Shown here piece after piece: positions 7,021 through 15,943 of a DNA stretch of 32,812 nucleotides (position 1 is its first letter; each line of letters starts with the position of its first letter). Location: the NCBI GenBank assembly GCA_031383555.1, contig JANMZR010000208.1:1-32812 (forward strand), in the 5' to 3' direction. The translations under genes were made by a program, and so were the position numbers. The notes under the pieces are model-generated. The model did no database searches. It was not told the DNA's origin and saw only the letters and a program-made list of their open reading frames with translations. Source of the DNA: JANMZR01 sp031383555. GTDB taxonomy: Bacteria > Bacteroidota > Bacteroidia > Cytophagales > Spirosomataceae.

Positions 7021-8274
7021 ATGAAAAAAATATTTTTAATTGTCTACATTTTTAGCTTTCAATCTTATGCGCAAAATTATATTTATTTAAAACCAGAAAG
7101 AGTATTTGATGGTGAAAATATATTTTCAGGAAAGGGAGTGTTGATAAAAAATGATAAAATTGAAGCTATTGCTGATTTTAATATTATTGAAAAAACATTA
7201 CCAAAAAATACACAAGTAATTGATTTGAAAGGCCATACCCTTTTACCGGGGCTAATAGAAGGGCATTCGCATTTGTTTTTACATCCTTATAATGAAACAA
7301 AATGGGACGACCAAGTAACGAAAGAATCAAGGTCGTACCGAACTGCAAGAGCCGTTAAACATGCTGAAGCCACTTTAAAAGCTGGATTCACAACCGTGAG
7401 AGATTTAGGCACAGAAGGAGCTGAATATGATGATGTTGGATTAAAAAAAGCAATAAATGATGGTATAATTTTAGGCCCTCGCATGCTCATTGCAACAAAA
7501 GCAATTGTGGCCACTGGTAGCTATGGCCCCAAGCTATCTACTGATTTGGATATTATTCAAGGTGCAGAAGAGGCTGATGGAGTAGATAATCTTGCCAAAG
7601 TAGTCCGATCTCAAATAGGTAAAGGTGCTGATCTGATAAAAGTTTATGCCGATTATCGATGGGGACTCAATGGTACGGCTCAACCAACGTTTACTTTAAC
7701 AGAACTTACTCATATTGTGAATATTACAAAAACAAGTGGCCGACCTGTTGTAGCTCATGCATCTACTACTGAGGGTATGAAAAATGCAATTTTAGCGGGT
7801 GTAGAAACAATAGAGCATGGTGATAATGGTACTGATGAAATTTGGAAATTGATGGTCGAAAAAAATGTAGCCCTCTGCCCTACTTTGGCAGCTGGTGATG
7901 CTACAAGCCAATATAAAGGTTGGAAAAAAGGTAAAGAGCCGGAACCCGAACGCCTTACAGAAAAGAGAAAATCATTTTCAGGAGCATTAAAAGCAGGTGT
8001 GAAAATATGCTTTGGTGGCGATGTTGGTGTGTTTGCCCATGGAGATAATGCTAGAGAATTGGAAATGATGGTTGACTATGGCATGAGTCCGATGAATGCC
8101 TTGAAATCGGCCACAAGCACAAATGCTGATGTATTTCATATTGAAAAGGAAGTGGTCAGAATAAAATCTGGCTTATTAGCTGATATACTGGTAGTTGAGG
8201 GCGATCCAACGAAAAGTATTTCAGATATCAGAAAGGTAAAGTTGGTTTTAAAGGATGGTGTATTTGTGAAGTAA
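7021..8274 (+). CDS. secreted amidohydrolase (imidazolonepropionase/Xaa-Pro dipeptidase-like)
   Basis: 417-aa metal-dependent hydrolase with a signal peptide (MKKIFLIVYIFSFQSYAQ), so periplasmic or outer-envelope. The amidohydrolase metal ligands are recognisable: His82 and His84 (GHSH), Lys207 as the probable carboxylated bridge (LIKVYADY), His246 (VAHAS), His266 (IEHGDN) and Asp334 (FGGDVG). This set matches the subgroup containing exported Xaa-Pro dipeptidases. The substrate may be a proline dipeptide or a cyclic amide; sequence alone does not decide. It is transcribed alone from the promoter at 6949-6980. Confidence 0.9.
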   Translation: MKKIFLIVYIFSFQSYAQNYIYLKPERVFDGENIFSGKGVLIKNDKIEAIADFNIIEKTLPKNTQVIDLKGHTLLPGLIEGHSHLFLHPYNETKWDDQVTKESRSYRTARAVKHAEATLKAGFTTVRDLGTEGAEYDDVGLKKAINDGIILGPRMLIATKAIVATGSYGPKLSTDLDIIQGAEEADGVDNLAKVVRSQIGKGADLIKVYADYRWGLNGTAQPTFTLTELTHIVNITKTSGRPVVAHASTTEGMKNAILAGVETIEHGDNGTDEIWKLMVEKNVALCPTLAAGDATSQYKGWKKGKEPEPERLTEKRKSFSGALKAGVKICFGGDVGVFAHGDNARELEMMVDYGMSPMNALKSATSTNADVFHIEKEVVRIKSGLLADILVVEGDPTKSISDIRKVKLVLKDGVFVK

Positions 8275-8278
8275 AAAA

Positions 8279-8467
8279 TTAGTATTTCCCATATTTACAG
8301 TCAACGCTAATAAAAGCTCGTAAGTTACTGCCAGTCAAAGCTTTAAAATTTGGGCCAAAAACAACTTTAGTTCCAGAAATAATTTGCGAAGGTGTGTTTC
8401 CTGAGTTAGCTTCAACAATGCAATTGATGCCAACATCAATTTGGCCTAATCGATGCAAATTAGTTTG
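8279..8467 (-). pseudogene. orphan C-terminal fragment of a secreted protein
   Basis: A 62-codon stop-to-stop frame on the minus strand (upstream stop at 8468-8470, terminal stop at 8279-8281) has no ATG or GTG start. Its translation has the glycine/asparagine-rich pattern of a C-terminal beta domain: SGTKVVFGPNFKAL, then GSNLRAFISVDC. That resembles the '3-coathanger stack' C-terminal domain of large secreted Bacteroidota proteins. The rest of such a protein is absent; the sequence just upstream is AT-rich and non-coding. Most likely the surviving tail of a deleted gene. The fold assignment is from memory of the family pattern, not a search. Confidence 0.55.
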
Positions 8468-8531
8468 TTATTTGAGAATTCAAAATTGAATTAAGTTTAA
8501 TTTCATTTTTAACTTTTGAAATTTAATATAT

Positions 8532-8565
8532 AAAAAAAGGCCAGAAATTATTTCTAGCCTTTTTT
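8532..8565. terminator. bidirectional intrinsic terminator after rplY
   Basis: The stem GGC-C-AGAAA/TTTCT-A-GCC (8539-8557 region, one mismatch) is flanked by A7 on the left and T6 on the right, so it ends in a T-run on either strand. It lies 26 nt past the rplY stop and could also stop plus-strand transcription from the amidohydrolase side. Confidence 0.8.
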
Positions 8566-8591
8566 AAAAACAAAATGGGTTTAATAACTAA

Positions 8592-9161
8592 TTAATCATT
8601 AGTTAATTTACCTCTCAATGCACGTGGAATATCGATAGTAGCCACAGGATTTGAACCATTTACTAAAATCTCACAACCAGGCACTGTCAATTTAGAAACC
8701 TTCAATGTTTGACCTAATTCCATTCCTGTTATATCAGCAGTAATAAACTCAGGAATTGAAGCAATTTGACCTTTAATTTTCAATTTGCGTAACTTCAGAA
8801 CAGTTTTACCTCCTTTCAATACACCAGGCGAAGTGCCAACAATTTTGATTGGTATTTCAACTTTTACGTCTTTTCCTTCTCTAATTTCAAGAAAATCGAC
8901 ATTCAAAATCATTTCATTAACTGGGTGAAAAGTAGCATCTTGCAAAATTGCATGGTGTATTTCACCTTCAATATTCAAAATAACTTCATACACCTCTGGC
9001 GAGTACAATAACTCACGGAAAAGGATCATTGGCACAGCAAAATGCACCTGAGCAGCCCCACCATACAATACACATGGAGCAAGCGATTCATTACGCAAAT
9101 CTTTTGCCGACTTAGTACCTAAAGTTTCACGCTTGTACCCTACAATTTCTAATTTTTTCAT
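8592..9161 (-). CDS. rplY: 50S ribosomal protein L25 (general stress protein Ctc form)
   Basis: 189-aa two-domain L25/Ctc protein that binds 5S rRNA in the large subunit. The N-terminal part begins MKKLEIVGYKRE and contains LRNESLAPCVLYGG; the beta-rich C-terminal TL5 domain includes HPVNEMILNVDFLEI. The start is placed at ATG 9161: the family begins with this methionine, and the frame's upstream ATGs at 9191 and 9179 would add a lysine-rich ten-residue tail absent from relatives. It lies 92 nt downstream of prs on the same strand, an arrangement common in Bacteroidota, and ends at a strong terminator. Confidence 0.95.
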   Translation of the reverse strand: MKKLEIVGYKRETLGTKSAKDLRNESLAPCVLYGGAAQVHFAVPMILFRELLYSPEVYEVILNIEGEIHHAILQDATFHPVNEMILNVDFLEIREGKDVKVEIPIKIVGTSPGVLKGGKTVLKLRKLKIKGQIASIPEFITADITGMELGQTLKVSKLTVPGCEILVNGSNPVATIDIPRALRGKLTND

Positions 9162-9253
9162 TCTTTTTGTTTTGTGCATTCCGCCTGTCATATTCCCTTG
9201 CTTAAATCTACCAGCTATGAAAAGGAAAACTATCTTCGGAAGGCCTGTTAAAA

Positions 9254-10195
9254 CTAATATTTTATAAATAAACTACTGATAGACTCATGATCACGAATTC
9301 TGCCGATTGCTTTTGCAAATAACTCAGCCACAGAAATTACTTTTATTTTTTCAGACGTTCCATTGGCAGGAATTGTGTCTGTAACCACCAATTCAGTTAA
9401 AACCGAATTAGAAATATTGTCATAGGCAGCACCCGAAAGTACGCCATGTGTGACAACTGCACGAACTGATAGTGCACCTTTGTCCATAATCAATTGAGCC
9501 GCTTTGCACATGGTGCCGCCTGTATCAATTAAATCGTCAACTAGTACCACATGGGCATCTTTTACATTACCAATCAACTGGATGGAGGCAATTTCGTTGG
9601 CTCTCTTGCGATGTTTATCGCAAATAACCATATCGGCATTGAAATATTTGGCCATATGGCGAGTACGCACCACACCACCTACATCGGGTGAGGCAAATAC
9701 TATATTCTCTAGATTTAACGACCTCAGATAAGGCACAAAAATGGCAGTACCTTCCAAATGGTCTACTGGAAAATCGAAAAACCCTTGAATTTGGCCTGCA
9801 TGCAAGTCCACGGTCATCAGACGATCGGCGCCAGCTGCAGTTAAAAGATTTGCGACTAACTTTGCACCTATTCCTACACGAGGTTTGTCTTTTCGGTCTT
9901 GTCGAGAATAGCCAAAATAGGGCATTACCACTGTAACTTGATGCGCAGAAGCCCTACGAGCACCATCGACCATGTGTAGCAATTCAAATAAATTACTAGC
10001 TGGTGAATGGGTACTTTGTATCAAAAAAACATCACAACCACGTATACTTTCATCAAAACTGGGTAAAATTTCGCCATCAGCAAAAACTTGTACTGAGTTG
10101 GCGCCCAGCTCTTTACCATAAAATTTGGCAATATCATTCCCTAAACTTTTTGATGAGGATCCTGCAAATATTTTTACTGCATTAATGGAAGCCAT
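9254..10195 (-). CDS. prs: ribose-phosphate pyrophosphokinase
   Basis: 313-aa class I PRPP synthetase, making phosphoribosyl pyrophosphate from ribose 5-phosphate and ATP for purine, pyrimidine, His, Trp and NAD synthesis. Visible motifs are the flexible-loop region PYFGYSRQDRKDKPR near residues 93-107, the metal site TVDLHAGQIQGFF near 128-140 and the PRPP loop VVLVDDLIDTGGT near 213-225. Length is standard. It is first gene of a prs-rplY unit with a near-consensus promoter at 10276-10307. Its leader of about 75 nt contains four tandem heptamers. Confidence 0.97.
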   Translation of the reverse strand: MASINAVKIFAGSSSKSLGNDIAKFYGKELGANSVQVFADGEILPSFDESIRGCDVFLIQSTHSPASNLFELLHMVDGARRASAHQVTVVMPYFGYSRQDRKDKPRVGIGAKLVANLLTAAGADRLMTVDLHAGQIQGFFDFPVDHLEGTAIFVPYLRSLNLENIVFASPDVGGVVRTRHMAKYFNADMVICDKHRKRANEIASIQLIGNVKDAHVVLVDDLIDTGGTMCKAAQLIMDKGALSVRAVVTHGVLSGAAYDNISNSVLTELVVTDTIPANGTSEKIKVISVAELFAKAIGRIRDHESISSLFIKY

Positions 10196-10206
10196 ATTCC
10201 TAGTTG

Positions 10207-10234
10207 TGAGTGATGAGTGGTGAGTTATGAGTAA
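10207..10234 (-). repeat. four tandem heptamers in the prs leader
   Basis: On the plus strand the units are TGAGTGA, TGAGTGG, TGAGTTA and TGAGTAA, with period 7. On the coding strand they read as ACTCA-containing units ending 11 nt before the prs ATG at 10195. They lie in the transcribed leader predicted from the promoter at 10276-10307. Confidence 0.75.
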
Positions 10235-10275
10235 AAACCCTAAATCGATACACTCAAAAGTTGTTTTTCGAGGCG

Positions 10276-10307
10276 CAAAATTACGTATTTATGAGTGATT
10301 TTGCAAA
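10276..10307 (-). promoter_or_regulatory. promoter of prs-rplY
   Basis: On the minus strand TTTG (10307-10304), 20 nt, then TAATTTTG (10283-10276), an exact match to the Bacteroidota consensus. Start of transcription is expected near 10270, giving a leader of about 75 nt. Confidence 0.7.
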
Positions 10308-10373
10308 AATTATTTCATTTTTACTTATTTATCGTTTTAGGATTGATTTTGCAATAATAAATTCGGAATTGTC

Positions 10374-10931
10374 TCAACTTATTCTTCTATCTTTTACGAA
10401 ATTTATTCCGATAAAACTTAGGTAGGCAAAACTTGATCCAATTATTGCCCCAAAAACCACATCCAAAGGATAATGAACACCCACGTAAATCCTTGAATAA
10501 GAAATAATTACAGCCCAAAAAAATAAAGAAATTGTATATTTATTTTTGCCAAAAAAAAGAAAAATTGAAGTTGCCAATGCAAAACTATTGGCCGCATGGC
10601 TTGAACAAAATCCAAATTTGCCTCCGCAGTCCGTAACCATATGAATTAATCCATTTAAGCTTGGTTCATGACATGGACGGAGGCGACCAACCAAAGGTTT
10701 TAATATAGATGAGCAGAATTGATCAGTAATTAAAACTGCCAAAAGTATTGTGATAATTTGAATTACAGCCTCTTTTCTGTTTTTATAAATCAACCAAAAA
10801 ATCAATATTAAATAAGCTGGAAACCAAGTGTCTCTTCGTGTAATTTGCTCCATTATTGGGTCTAACAAATTGTTATGTAAGGAGTTGAGGTAAAGGAAGA
10901 GTTGAGTGTCAAGGGTTTTGAGGGTTTGCAT
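10374..10931 (-). CDS. PAP2-family membrane phosphatase
   Basis: 185-aa integral membrane phosphatase. The three PAP2 motifs are present: KPLVGRLRP near residues 78-86, a CSSHAANSFA motif near 109-118 in place of the commoner PSGH, and SRIYVGVHYPLDV near 145-157. About five hydrophobic helices are apparent. The family removes phosphate from lipid substrates such as phosphatidic acid, undecaprenyl pyrophosphate or lipid A; the substrate here is unassigned. The gene starts 7 nt after the stop of the lipoprotein gene and is probably co-transcribed with it. Confidence 0.9.
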   Translation of the reverse strand: MQTLKTLDTQLFLYLNSLHNNLLDPIMEQITRRDTWFPAYLILIFWLIYKNRKEAVIQIITILLAVLITDQFCSSILKPLVGRLRPCHEPSLNGLIHMVTDCGGKFGFCSSHAANSFALATSIFLFFGKNKYTISLFFWAVIISYSRIYVGVHYPLDVVFGAIIGSSFAYLSFIGINFVKDRRIS

Positions 10932-10938
10932 ATTGGGT

Positions 10939-11874
10939 TTATTGTGGGATAGTATCAGTCACTGGAAAATGCAAATGAACTTGGTCGTGCATAGTGTAAA
11001 GTCTATATCTTTTCCCATCGTTTACTAAAATGCTACTTGATTTATTATCTTCCAAAATTGGGTTTTTCGGGTATTTTTTCCAGTGAATTAAATCTTTTGA
11101 TACTGCTACGTTTGTAGTCCAAGTTCGCCAGTCTTCAAAGGCAGAGGCATGATAATATCCATAATATAGCCCTTTATATTTTACAATTTGATTTATAGCC
11201 ACTGCAAATTTATCATAAGCGTCAGGCCCCATTTTTATTACAGGTTCATCTTGAACATTTTTCCAAATTTTAAGATCTTTTGAAGTTGCTAGCCAAATTC
11301 CTAAATCACCACGCTCATAAAACAGATACCAAGTGTCGTTTTCATGCCAAATGCAAGGAGTGCCATATGCTCCTTTTGAAATTGGCAACCCATTGGTTTG
11401 TAAAATTTTGAGATTACCTTTTTCAGTCCAATCAATTCTATTTTTAGAAGTCAATAAATGCGCAATATCATCTTTTCCCTCGGCAAACATATAATAAGTA
11501 CTGGCAACCTTAATTATTGACATATCTTCAACCCAACCTTTTTCATAAATTGGATTTGAACTATATCGTTTCCAAGCTATTCCATCATTTGAAGTTGCAT
11601 AACCCAAATGCATTTCTGATTCATCTTTCATATAACCAGTATACCACAAATGGTAAATACTATCTTCCTTCAAAATATACCCTCTTTCACGTATTTTTTT
11701 GTCCCAAGTGGAAGTGTCAGTACCTGTAAATACTGGATTTTTATTATAACTTTTAAAATTCACCAATTCATTGGGGAATTCATTTGTCAAGTTTTCCTGT
11801 TTTGGGGAACTGCATTTTACAAAAAAGAATAATATTATTAAAGAAAGAAATGCAAATTGATAATTCCTGTACAT
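10939..11874 (-). CDS. lipoprotein with GH43-like five-bladed beta-propeller
   Basis: 311-aa exported protein. The N-terminal hydrophobic segment ends FFVKC, so Cys21 is the likely lipidated residue, though Lys before the Cys is unusual. The rest has repeated W/Y-rich blades of the GH43/GH68/GH130 kind: YHLWYTGY, MHLGYATSNDGIAWKRY, WYLFYERGDLGIWLATSKDLKIW, YYGYYHASA, VAVSKDLIHWKKYPKNPI. This suggests a surface glycosidase or sugar-binding protein. I could not confidently place the catalytic Asp/Glu set. Lies 48 nt downstream of trpS and 7 nt upstream of the PAP2 gene. Confidence 0.75.
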   Translation of the reverse strand: MYRNYQFAFLSLIILFFFVKCSSPKQENLTNEFPNELVNFKSYNKNPVFTGTDTSTWDKKIRERGYILKEDSIYHLWYTGYMKDESEMHLGYATSNDGIAWKRYSSNPIYEKGWVEDMSIIKVASTYYMFAEGKDDIAHLLTSKNRIDWTEKGNLKILQTNGLPISKGAYGTPCIWHENDTWYLFYERGDLGIWLATSKDLKIWKNVQDEPVIKMGPDAYDKFAVAINQIVKYKGLYYGYYHASAFEDWRTWTTNVAVSKDLIHWKKYPKNPILEDNKSSSILVNDGKRYRLYTMHDQVHLHFPVTDTIPQ

Positions 11875-11922
11875 AAAAATTATATCTTATATATAAGTAA
11901 AATTAGTTTTTTTATAAAATAC

Positions 11923-12897
11923 CTAAAAACCAATCACCCCCCTCACCTTCCTAATCGTCTCACTAGCAATTATTTGCGCTTTCTCCTCTCCTATTTTCAG
12001 CTTGGATTCTAGTTCTAGAGTATTGGCTAAATAATAATTAAATATCTCTCTTTCTTTGGCAAATTTCATCCATAAAATATTAAAAAGAGCCGTTTTGGCA
12101 TGACCGTAACCGTAGCCACCTTCCAAATATAAGTTTCGCATTTTGGCAACGTCGTCTTCATCTGCCACCAAACTGTATAAAGCAAATACATTGCAAGTGT
12201 CAGGATTTTTCTTGTCTTCAACTGATAATGAATCCGTTACAATACTCATTACCACTTTTTTCAACTCTTTTTCGCCTAAAAATATATCTAAATAATTGTT
12301 AAGACTTTTACTCATTTTTTGGCCATCTATACCGGGAATTGTCATCACATTTTCATCAATAATTGACTTAGGCAATGTTAAAATCTCCTCTTTATAGCAA
12401 TGATTAAAAGCTGTGGCCATATCACGGGTCATTTCTAAATGCTGCTTTTGATCTTTGCCAACTGGCACAAAATGAGCATGATACAATAAAATATCGGCCG
12501 CTTGAAGCACAGGATAAGTAAAAAGCCCCGCATTTACATCAGCTAATTTATCGGATTTATCTTTAAAACTGGTTGCATTAGCCAACATCGGGTAAGGCGT
12601 AAAGCAGTTCAAATACCACATCAATTCGGTGTGATAAGCAGCCAAACGAGATTGGCGATAGAAATAGTTTCGTTCAGTATCAAAGCCAAAAGCCAACCAA
12701 GCGGCTGCCATGGCATGCGTATTTTCGATTAATTGTTGCGGATTTTTAAGGCTAGTTAGCGTATGTAAATCGGCAATAAAAAGGAATGATTCGTTTTCTG
12801 GCTTTTGCGACAAAGCCACAGCTGGCACAATTGCACCTAATATATTACCCAAATGTGGGCGGCCAGAGGCCTGTATTCCTGTTAGTATTCTTGACAT
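11923..12897 (-). CDS. trpS: tryptophanyl-tRNA synthetase
   Basis: 324-aa class Ic aminoacyl-tRNA synthetase that charges tRNA-Trp. The N-terminal TGIQASGRPHLGN carries the HIGH-equivalent motif (HLGN, about residues 15-18), and GQKMSKSLNNY near residue 190 is the KMSKS loop. The intervening ADLHTLTSL and GKDQKQHLEMTRD segments match the family. Length is normal. The gene leads a minus-strand group with the lipoprotein and PAP2 genes; the first gap is 48 nt, so co-transcription is possible but unproved. I saw no clear consensus promoter in the 153 nt upstream. Confidence 0.97.
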   Translation of the reverse strand: MSRILTGIQASGRPHLGNILGAIVPAVALSQKPENESFLFIADLHTLTSLKNPQQLIENTHAMAAAWLAFGFDTERNYFYRQSRLAAYHTELMWYLNCFTPYPMLANATSFKDKSDKLADVNAGLFTYPVLQAADILLYHAHFVPVGKDQKQHLEMTRDMATAFNHCYKEEILTLPKSIIDENVMTIPGIDGQKMSKSLNNYLDIFLGEKELKKVVMSIVTDSLSVEDKKNPDTCNVFALYSLVADEDDVAKMRNLYLEGGYGYGHAKTALFNILWMKFAKEREIFNYYLANTLELESKLKIGEEKAQIIASETIRKVRGVIGF

Positions 12898-13050
12898 ATT
12901 ACAAATTTCGGTTTTTTAAAATATATTTATAAGCTTTTTATGTTTTTTTTGGTTTAATATTTTACATAAAATAGTTGAAATTTTCTGCAACAAACGTTCT
13001 TCTGCGTTCAACAACATGCCGAGTGTACGCCCAAAAACATCTAGAAAACC

Positions 13051-15924
13051 TTAAAATGGAATATCAATAATCAAAGGAACAATTTTGAATTGCTGTAATT
13101 TGTCGTTAGGGGTATAGTTAAATCGAACGCCAACTTCAATTGGAACTAAAAACCGCATAACATTAAAAATAGTACTTAAATCAACTCCAAATGAGTTATA
13201 GCCTAGCTTTCTGGTAATATTTTTTGCATCAAGATAGGTCCCCTGTCCTAAGTCGGCAAAAAAACCTGCTTTAATTCTTTGAAAATAAAGCAATCGTCCC
13301 AATGCAAAATCGGGATCAGCAATCGGAATTTTATAATCGATGGAGGCCATTGTAATTTTATCGAACAGTGAATAATCGTAGCCTCTAGGAAACGCCACAG
13401 GGCTTGAAAAATAGTAGCTATTTTTAGCTCCATTGGCCAAATAATTACCTCTGAATCGAATAATATCATGCTTACCGATACCTGGAAACACCAAACTTCC
13501 TTGAACAGCAAATAAATTTGACTGCAGATTGTTACCAAAAGGTGTATTTCTTGAATAAATAAGTGCACTTTGCTCCCATCTTGAGCCGACATCACGTTTT
13601 GCAATCTTTCTCTTTCTGGAAAAATTTATATAATTGGTGACCGATTGGATAGAACTGCCTCCTATTTGAGAAGTAAATCTATTTTTTAAATCATAACCTT
13701 GACCTTCAATATGTGAGAAGTTAGTTCCTATATCTAATTTATTATAAAACTTGTTTCTTTGAAAATTAAATGGAAGTTTTATGCCCAATCCGATTGCCTG
13801 TTGCCTCCAATTATCAACAAGTGCAACAGTTTGGTCTTTAAGTGTGCCTTTTGGAATAGTAGTTTGACGGCCCTCATTTTCAAAACCAAGGCTAATAATT
13901 GGGTAAAAACCCTCATAATTTATATTCGCAAAATAACTAGATTGCCTTTCAGTTGGGTTATAAGTTCCTCCTATTGAGGTAGTTGTAGTACTCAATAAGT
14001 CTTGTGAATCAATACCTAATGCCAATGAATTACCTGTAGAGGAAGCTACAAAACCCCAACTACTTAAGTTGAAAATATTCCATTTGCTATATTTTGTGGA
14101 TTTTATTTTATGATTAATAATTGAATTTGAGAACTTTTTATTGGCCTCATCGAGCATCCAATTTCCAAAATGTTTTACTGTTTTTGATTCATCTGAATTC
14201 ATTTCAATCAAATTTGAAACTTCAAAAGGAATTTTGGCAACCCTATGGCCTAAGCTTGTAAAATCGGTAAATATTATTTCTTTACTATTTTCTGAAAATA
14301 CTCCATTAAAAGCCCCAAATTTTGCATTAGTAAATGCATAGGTTTTACCGTTATTCAAGTTCAAAAGGTAAATATTGTCAATGCCATTTTGTGCATTATT
14401 ATAAAGTAAGAGGCTGTCTTTCAGTATTGGGTGAGCATAATTATTATTAGAATATGGCAATAAATTTATTACCCTGCCAGTCTCTATATCAATTTGTTGC
14501 ATAGTTTTTTTATTATTCAACAAGGCAACTACTACAATTGATTTGCCATCATTTGACCAACTTGGATGTTGGTAAAACACATTTTCCTTATTATCAAATT
14601 CGTTAAAAACCATACCCGATTCAGCATTCATCATTTGAAGGCTATATTTACCTGATTCAGAAGTATTTACTGCAACTATTTGCCTACCATCTGGGCTAAT
14701 TGAGGGTGCAGCTAGCCTTGCCTTTTTTGTCAATTGCTGTACTTTGCCTGTTTCCAAATCTAGCGTTTTTATATTTGAAAAATTTCTCATAGTCCACCTT
14801 GGATCTGGCATAAATTCCGCCCAAACCACCTTGTTATTTGAAACGGAAAGCGTAAGACCATCATTTAAAGCTCCTATTTCAAAAACTTTTTTCTCACCTA
14901 ATTTTTCGTCTAAAATCACAAATTGTGCAATATGGCTCAAGCCTGATTTCAAAGCCAATACTTTGCCCTCAGATAATATTTGCGGGTATTCATAATTGGT
15001 ATAATATTTTGATTTTGAATAGTTTAAATAGTTTTTATCATAAAGTATTTTATTTTCGATTTGGCCCGAAACCTGTTTTTTCAAATCGCTATATACTATT
15101 TTATATACTTGATCTATGCTTTTTCCAGTAACTTTTTTAATGTTATTTGAGAAAGAAAAAGGATAAAAAGGAAATTTATAAGTACTTTCTAAGATTTTAT
15201 CCCAAATATCGAACCCATATTTATCTTTCATATAGGACGTTATATTATAACCCAACACATAATGATTTGGAATATTGTTTTTGTAAGATCGTCCATTGGC
15301 TTTCGAAAATGAAAACGGTTTATCATAATCAATTAATTGTGAGCGCATTAACATTGAAAAATTTGGTATTGCGCCCCGGCCCGATGTAGAAAAAGCAGTT
15401 TCAATACCTACTGCATCACCTTCCCAAAACCAGGATGGTACTACAATATTTGTCAAGCCGCTTAACCCATAATTTCCTATAAATGGATATAAAATTTTGG
15501 TTAAGCCAGTCAACGATTTTTCAAATTGTACCACATGCCGGAACTCATGAGTTGCCAATTGATCTAACCAATTATAAGTGCCTAAAAGTGTATAATCTTG
15601 TGGGGGTGTTATAAAAAACTCAGACCTACGAGGTGTATAAGTAACAAACCCATTTGAAACGGTATTTTGATTTTGAAATATTATTGATATCGGTCGTGGT
15701 GGCTTATTCAAGGAATTTGAAACCGGTAAATAATTTGCTTCCATTACATTAATCGTTCTATTGGCAATAGAATCCATTCCTTTTGGAAAAATGAACCTAA
15801 AATGATCTGTTTTCATTTTACTCCATTTCACACTTGTTGGATTGGTAGAAAGCTCTTGTGCAAAACTGAATTGAATAATCGCAAATTCGATTGCAATAGT
15901 AAAAATATAGTATTTGTATTTCAT
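13051..15924 (-). CDS. exported metalloprotease-like/TolB propeller/beta-barrel protein
   Basis: 957-aa envelope protein. It has a signal peptide (cleavage likely after FSFAQ), then a gluzincin-like domain with HEFRH (His126, Glu127, His130) and a possible third ligand Glu168 in WFWEGDA, as in MA-type peptidases. A central set of PD40/TolB-like propeller blades follows (about residues 300-580; for example SPDGRQIVAVN and SWSNDGKSIVVV). The C-terminal third resembles an outer-membrane beta-barrel of the surface-antigen type (RRLLYFQ-like strand near 885, AGFFADLGQG), ending in phenylalanine. Related Bacteroidota proteins exist but their function is not known to me. Expected in the outer membrane. 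Confidence 0.8.
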   Translation of the reverse strand: MKYKYYIFTIAIEFAIIQFSFAQELSTNPTSVKWSKMKTDHFRFIFPKGMDSIANRTINVMEANYLPVSNSLNKPPRPISIIFQNQNTVSNGFVTYTPRRSEFFITPPQDYTLLGTYNWLDQLATHEFRHVVQFEKSLTGLTKILYPFIGNYGLSGLTNIVVPSWFWEGDAVGIETAFSTSGRGAIPNFSMLMRSQLIDYDKPFSFSKANGRSYKNNIPNHYVLGYNITSYMKDKYGFDIWDKILESTYKFPFYPFSFSNNIKKVTGKSIDQVYKIVYSDLKKQVSGQIENKILYDKNYLNYSKSKYYTNYEYPQILSEGKVLALKSGLSHIAQFVILDEKLGEKKVFEIGALNDGLTLSVSNNKVVWAEFMPDPRWTMRNFSNIKTLDLETGKVQQLTKKARLAAPSISPDGRQIVAVNTSESGKYSLQMMNAESGMVFNEFDNKENVFYQHPSWSNDGKSIVVVALLNNKKTMQQIDIETGRVINLLPYSNNNYAHPILKDSLLLYNNAQNGIDNIYLLNLNNGKTYAFTNAKFGAFNGVFSENSKEIIFTDFTSLGHRVAKIPFEVSNLIEMNSDESKTVKHFGNWMLDEANKKFSNSIINHKIKSTKYSKWNIFNLSSWGFVASSTGNSLALGIDSQDLLSTTTTSIGGTYNPTERQSSYFANINYEGFYPIISLGFENEGRQTTIPKGTLKDQTVALVDNWRQQAIGLGIKLPFNFQRNKFYNKLDIGTNFSHIEGQGYDLKNRFTSQIGGSSIQSVTNYINFSRKRKIAKRDVGSRWEQSALIYSRNTPFGNNLQSNLFAVQGSLVFPGIGKHDIIRFRGNYLANGAKNSYYFSSPVAFPRGYDYSLFDKITMASIDYKIPIADPDFALGRLLYFQRIKAGFFADLGQGTYLDAKNITRKLGYNSFGVDLSTIFNVMRFLVPIEVGVRFNYTPNDKLQQFKIVPLIIDIPF

Positions 15925-15932
15925 GTTGTTTA

Positions 15933-15940
15933 CAAAAATA
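15933..15940 (-). promoter_or_regulatory. possible -7 box of the TolB-like gene
   Basis: TATTTTTG on the minus strand, 8 nt before the ATG at 15924. The nearest upstream TTTG is 24 nt away, longer than the 19-21 nt norm, and a hairpin lies between. Weak. Confidence 0.25.
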
Positions 15941-15943
15941 AAT

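Noticed and set aside
8275..8591. An additional complete gene between the amidohydrolase and rplY
   Set aside because: Only a start-less 62-codon fragment and a terminator are present.
9162..9191. Ten extra residues at the L25 N-terminus
   Set aside because: The family starts at MKKLEIVGYKR, encoded from 9161; the extension is lysine-rich and unlike relatives.
10207..10234. CRISPR-like array
   Set aside because: Units are 7 nt in direct tandem without spacers, so this is a simple degenerate tandem repeat.
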